NCBI GenBank assembly: GCA_020536535.1
Contig: JAHLWZ010001000.1
Span: forward strand, 1 to 31,380
Direction of reading: 5' to 3'
DNA length: 31,380 bases
Origin: Pelomyxa schiedti
Taxonomy: Eukaryota; Evosea; Pelobiontida; Pelomyxidae
The notes below the pieces were generated by a model. That model saw nothing but the letters and a program-made list of their open reading frames with translations. It was not told the origin of the DNA and searched no databases. The position numbers and the translations under genes were made by a program. How positions within the stretch are numbered: the first letter of the stretch is position 1; every line of letters starts with the position of its first letter. This document shows positions 29,001 to 31,380 of the stretch, one piece after another.

Positions 29001-30687
29001 TTGGGTAACAGCATTCGAGTCTTCTTCTTTTGCGGTCTTAGGTATTTGCAATGGAGGAATCCCACACTTCTTCACAGGGTTGGAAGATGCAGATTTCGGT
29101 TGCAGACTGATTGTGGGAGTGGGAGTGGAAATTGCTGGAACCGAAGGTGGAGATGTTGAACTGTGTCTTCTTGTGACTGCTGGTTGCGGATTGGGAAGTG
29201 GAGTCTTTTTCTTCTGAACAATGACGCGCCACACTCCCTCATTCTCATTGGCAATGGTCTTTTTATCCCGTACTGAAATTAAGGCAATATGCTCACCACT
29301 GGGATGCCGAGTTACAGTATTTCTGGGTGGCAAGCTTAACTTGTACGCCAAAGTTGAGATGGTTGTTGGTACTGGTGGAAATTTGGGAGGACTATCTAAC
29401 ACAATAGGAATTGCACCAGCTTTGACCAATTTTCTAAGTAGAAGCAGTGCAGGACAGTTGCGGCCATCGCATTTCCTAATTCCTGAACGGTCACATGGAA
29501 CATGTCCATTATTTGCACCTATAGTACAACAGCATTCGTCCTCTCCTCCACCAAGTAAGTGTTCCAACTGGAAAGCACGAGCTGTACAAACGGAACGTGT
29601 ATTAGCCGAAGCATTTGTACCGTTCCACAAGTAAATATGCACCGTTGTGTTATGCGGGGTGTTCAATTGATGATGCAATTGAGTGGCAGAAGTTGGTTGG
29701 TGGTGGCGGTGAGGTATGTGCGCGAAGGAGTGCCGGAGACTCCTGGCTGTGAGTGTAGTGTAAGCTGATTCAAGAAGGGATTGAAGATGAAGTGCTGTTG
29801 GTTGCACTGTGGGGGAGTTCTTATTTCGGGAGTTAATGAGCGTTTGAGAGTTTTCGTTTGGTTCCAGGGAAGAACTAATGTAAACAGCGATGTAGGACTC
29901 GTCTTGGCGAAATACAGGGAAAGAGTGAAGGAATGTCGAAGTGATCCGCACAGGAAGTAGTGGCGAGATACCAGATAAAGAAGAGGCATTTCCTTGCGGA
30001 GAGAATTTCCATAAGTAAACATAGTTATGCTTTGTAGTACTGCCCACGAGTAAGTCGTCCACGGTACGTTCTAAGTCGGAAATAAAATCAGTATCTCAAA
30101 TACAAGATAGCGTTTTGAGGATAAGTACCATCGGCCAGGCAGTTTCTGACAATGGACTCCAAGTCAATCCCAGCCTGCACATCTTCCTCAATCTTATTAG
30201 TATCCAACCCGCCGTTATCACTCTCAACAACACCAACACCGCCACCAGGAATAAAAATTCCCCTCAAAGCAGCAGTTGCACCGCTGCAGCTTGGCGTAGT
30301 ACCCGTGGCATTAGTGCCCGGACACCCGATCCCTCCGCTGTCATCATTATCGCCGCGGCCCGTGTCCCCCCCGGCCCGCCGCCCCTGCGGTTGCGGCTGC
30401 GGTTGCGGCTGCGGCTGAGGCTGCGGGTGGATGCCGGGGGACGGGAACGAGAGCAGAGACGGCGACGTGGGGGGCGAGGGCGAGGGCGAAGGGGACAGCG
30501 AGGGCGGCGACCGAGGCGGCGGCTGTGGGTTCGCCATGTTGGTGTTGTTGGAGCTGTAGGCGTAGTCAGCGGGCACCCCGGGGTTGGGGTCGTGGTCCGC
30601 TGGGGGATTCAGTTGAGTGCCGGGTTCGTGCAATACGTCATTGTGGGACCCCTCCATTGGATTGGGTGTAACGAGTACTGCTGCCAT
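26092..30687 (-). CDS. Gelsolin / dual-specificity phosphatase / gelsolin protein, MKP1-like (8 exons, 1,429 aa)
   Basis: DSPs dephosphorylate Tyr and Thr of MAP kinases, and gelsolin modules bind actin or fold as adaptors. Introns 30071-30128, 27823-27866, 27582-27621, 27473-27521, 27236-27275, 26981-27030 and 26886-26910 join ATG 30687 to TAA 26092, exactly 1,430 codons. Order: Pro/Gln-rich N terminus; a gelsolin repeat (about 190-330: FRQDESYIAVYISSS, VHIYLWNGTNASANTRSVC, LEHLLGG); a 580-residue Ser/Pro linker; the DSP (about 922-1070) with ILPRIFLSGAIPTSNQ, LGITHIMNCA and active site HCHAGASRSA (Cys1007, Arg1013); a gelsolin-like module (DPRACFVLHNAKEGMVFSWI, VVEIKQGDETDEFLAL); and a second one (WKFPNWEP). 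The DSP plus C-terminal gelsolin layout is that of plant MKP1. The last intron is only 25 nt and is doubtful; without it the protein would end at a TAA near 26903. Confidence 0.85.
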
Positions 30688-30882
30688 TGCGTTGCTGTGT
30701 CGTGTTGTTGTACAAACAAAAAAGAAAAAAGCAACCAACTCGTTTTAGGGGAATGGTGGCCTTGTAAGATTGTCCGAAAAGAACCTTATTCAACAGTTTT
30801 CCTCATTGACGATAAAGATTCACTTTCACCCCACCGTGAGTGAACAGGAGAATTTCCTGTAGCTGTTTCTCTTTCTCTGGTA
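30688..30882. other. Short intergenic region with an orphan exon-like frame
   Basis: Between the DSP-gelsolin start and the stop of the right-edge gene, both minus-strand. On the plus strand 30756-30840 is open and encodes GEWWPCKIVRKEPYSTVFLI then DDKDSL, preceded by TTTTAG and followed by GTGAGT, as an internal exon would be. No partner exons are visible. The promoter of the DSP-gelsolin gene should also lie here. Confidence 0.35.
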
Positions 30883-31380
30883 CTACTCCCCTTCCTTTTT
30901 CTTTTTGGGAGTGGGAACACACTTTCGGGCCCATAATCTGGTCTCGTTGTAGGGTTCAACCAGGGGAGGTGGTAGCTCCGTGATGAGTCGTACCATCTTC
31001 TCCAGTGTGATGCCGTGGTTCCTCATCGCATACTCGATGTGGATGGGTGACGTCAGCAGTGCACGCCTCAGCTTGCCATTCAGAATATTATCTGCTGTGA
31101 TACTCGGAAACACTCGCAGCAGCATCTTCCACACTGGGAAGGGCATGGTCCAACAATCAGGTAGCTATATTTGTTGTGGAATGAGATTGCAGAGGGGATG
31201 GGTTTTGAAACAAAAACCTCAGTATAAGTCACATGAAAGTAGTTGATAAACCACTCCGTCAGAGTAAAACACGACATTAATGAGATGCTCTTTGCTGCCA
31301 TGTTCCTCAGTTACATTTGCCTCATAACACAAGCGTTTGATTACTTTTGTGCAACGGAAATCTCCAGGAAATGATCCAAG
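30883..31380 (-). CDS. 3' part of an unrecognised gene running in from the right edge
   Basis: An open frame enters from base 31380 (GSFPGDFRCTKVIKRLCYEA, GSKEHLINVVFYSDGVVYQL) and splices over 31134-31232 (99 nt) to a second exon. That exon carries LWKMLLRVFPSITADNILNG, TSPIHIEYAMRNHGITLEK and a Lys-rich end (PTPKKKKEGE), stop TAG at 30883. Splice phase is consistent, and the charged/hydrophobic alternation looks like a helical domain. I do not recognise the family. The 5' part is outside the window, so domain content cannot be judged. Confidence 0.6.

Noticed and set aside
28606-29217. 203-codon plus-strand frame
   Set aside because: Antisense of the Ser/Pro-rich linker of the DSP-gelsolin protein, whose 743-codon frame is continuous there and carries phase-correct splice junctions.
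30115-30843. 242-codon plus-strand frame
   Set aside because: Its main part is antisense to the Pro/Gln-rich N terminus of the DSP-gelsolin gene; only the last 30 codons are of separate interest and are reported on their own.

Overview
This is a nuclear genomic window from a eukaryotic protist. The genes carry many very short GT-AG introns (mostly 38-60 nt), AATAAA-like signals follow several stop codons, convergent 3' ends lie close together, and one 100-N scaffold gap is present. The gene mix (Ran, RPB7, TMA7, the ciliary transition-zone protein MKS1, an RWP-RK regulator, a CLU+WD40 protein, Sel1-repeat and F-box proteins) points to a free-living flagellated amoeba. An archamoeba-like amoebozoan (Pelomyxa/Mastigamoeba type) is my best guess, but this is inference and not proven by any single marker. 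I built the exon models by hand from conserved motifs and splice phase. For Ran, RPB7, TMA7, the small GTPase, RWP-RK, the phosphatase, the RRM gene and the dual-specificity phosphatase (DSP) gene, the spliced lengths are exact multiples of three.

Layout, left to right. 1-985: a hexanucleotide repeat and unassigned DNA. 986-3330 (-): MKS1 in about nine exons. 3587-4816 (+): an unrecognised intronless protein with a GC-rich 5' end. 4893-5114 (+): a degenerate one-repeat relative of the adjacent Sel1 gene. 5742-7430 (+): a 12-repeat Sel1 protein. 7595-8865 (-): an RWP-RK protein with a zinc-knuckle-like motif and a predicted GC-AG intron. 9085-9234: a possible structured RNA. 9366-10417 (+): a Rab/Ras-like GTPase. 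10556-10964 (-): TMA7, a 65-residue protein spread over four exons. 10965-11652: diverged direct repeats. 11653-13398 (+): F-box protein. 13559-14516 (-): a truncated PPP-type phosphatase lacking key metal ligands. 14644-15581 (-): unrecognised small multi-exon gene. 15643-16585 (-): RRM protein. 16680-18185: a small ORF and a ~345-bp duplicated segment whose second copy contains the gap. 18186-19186 (+): Ran. 19371-20476 (+): RPB7 with a C-terminal extension. 20599-25780 (-): a large CLU-domain plus WD40 protein. 25851-26020 (+): a small ORF that looks interrupted by a homopolymer error. 26092-30687 (-): a 1,429-residue gelsolin / dual-specificity phosphatase / gelsolin protein resembling plant MKP1 in its core. 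30883-31380 (-): the 3' part of an unrecognised gene entering from the right edge.

The genes do not form one pathway. Themes are housekeeping gene expression and transport (RPB7, TMA7, Ran, RRM protein), signalling (small GTPase, DSP-gelsolin, degenerate PPP), cilium assembly (MKS1) and lineage-expanded repeat proteins (Sel1, F-box, the 3587 protein). No prokaryotic feature, CRISPR array, rRNA or confidently recognised tRNA was seen. The most unusual items are the DSP-gelsolin architecture, the RWP-RK gene with its GC-AG intron, the CLU-WD40 fusion, the mutilated phosphatase, and the nested inverted repeats at 9085-9234.
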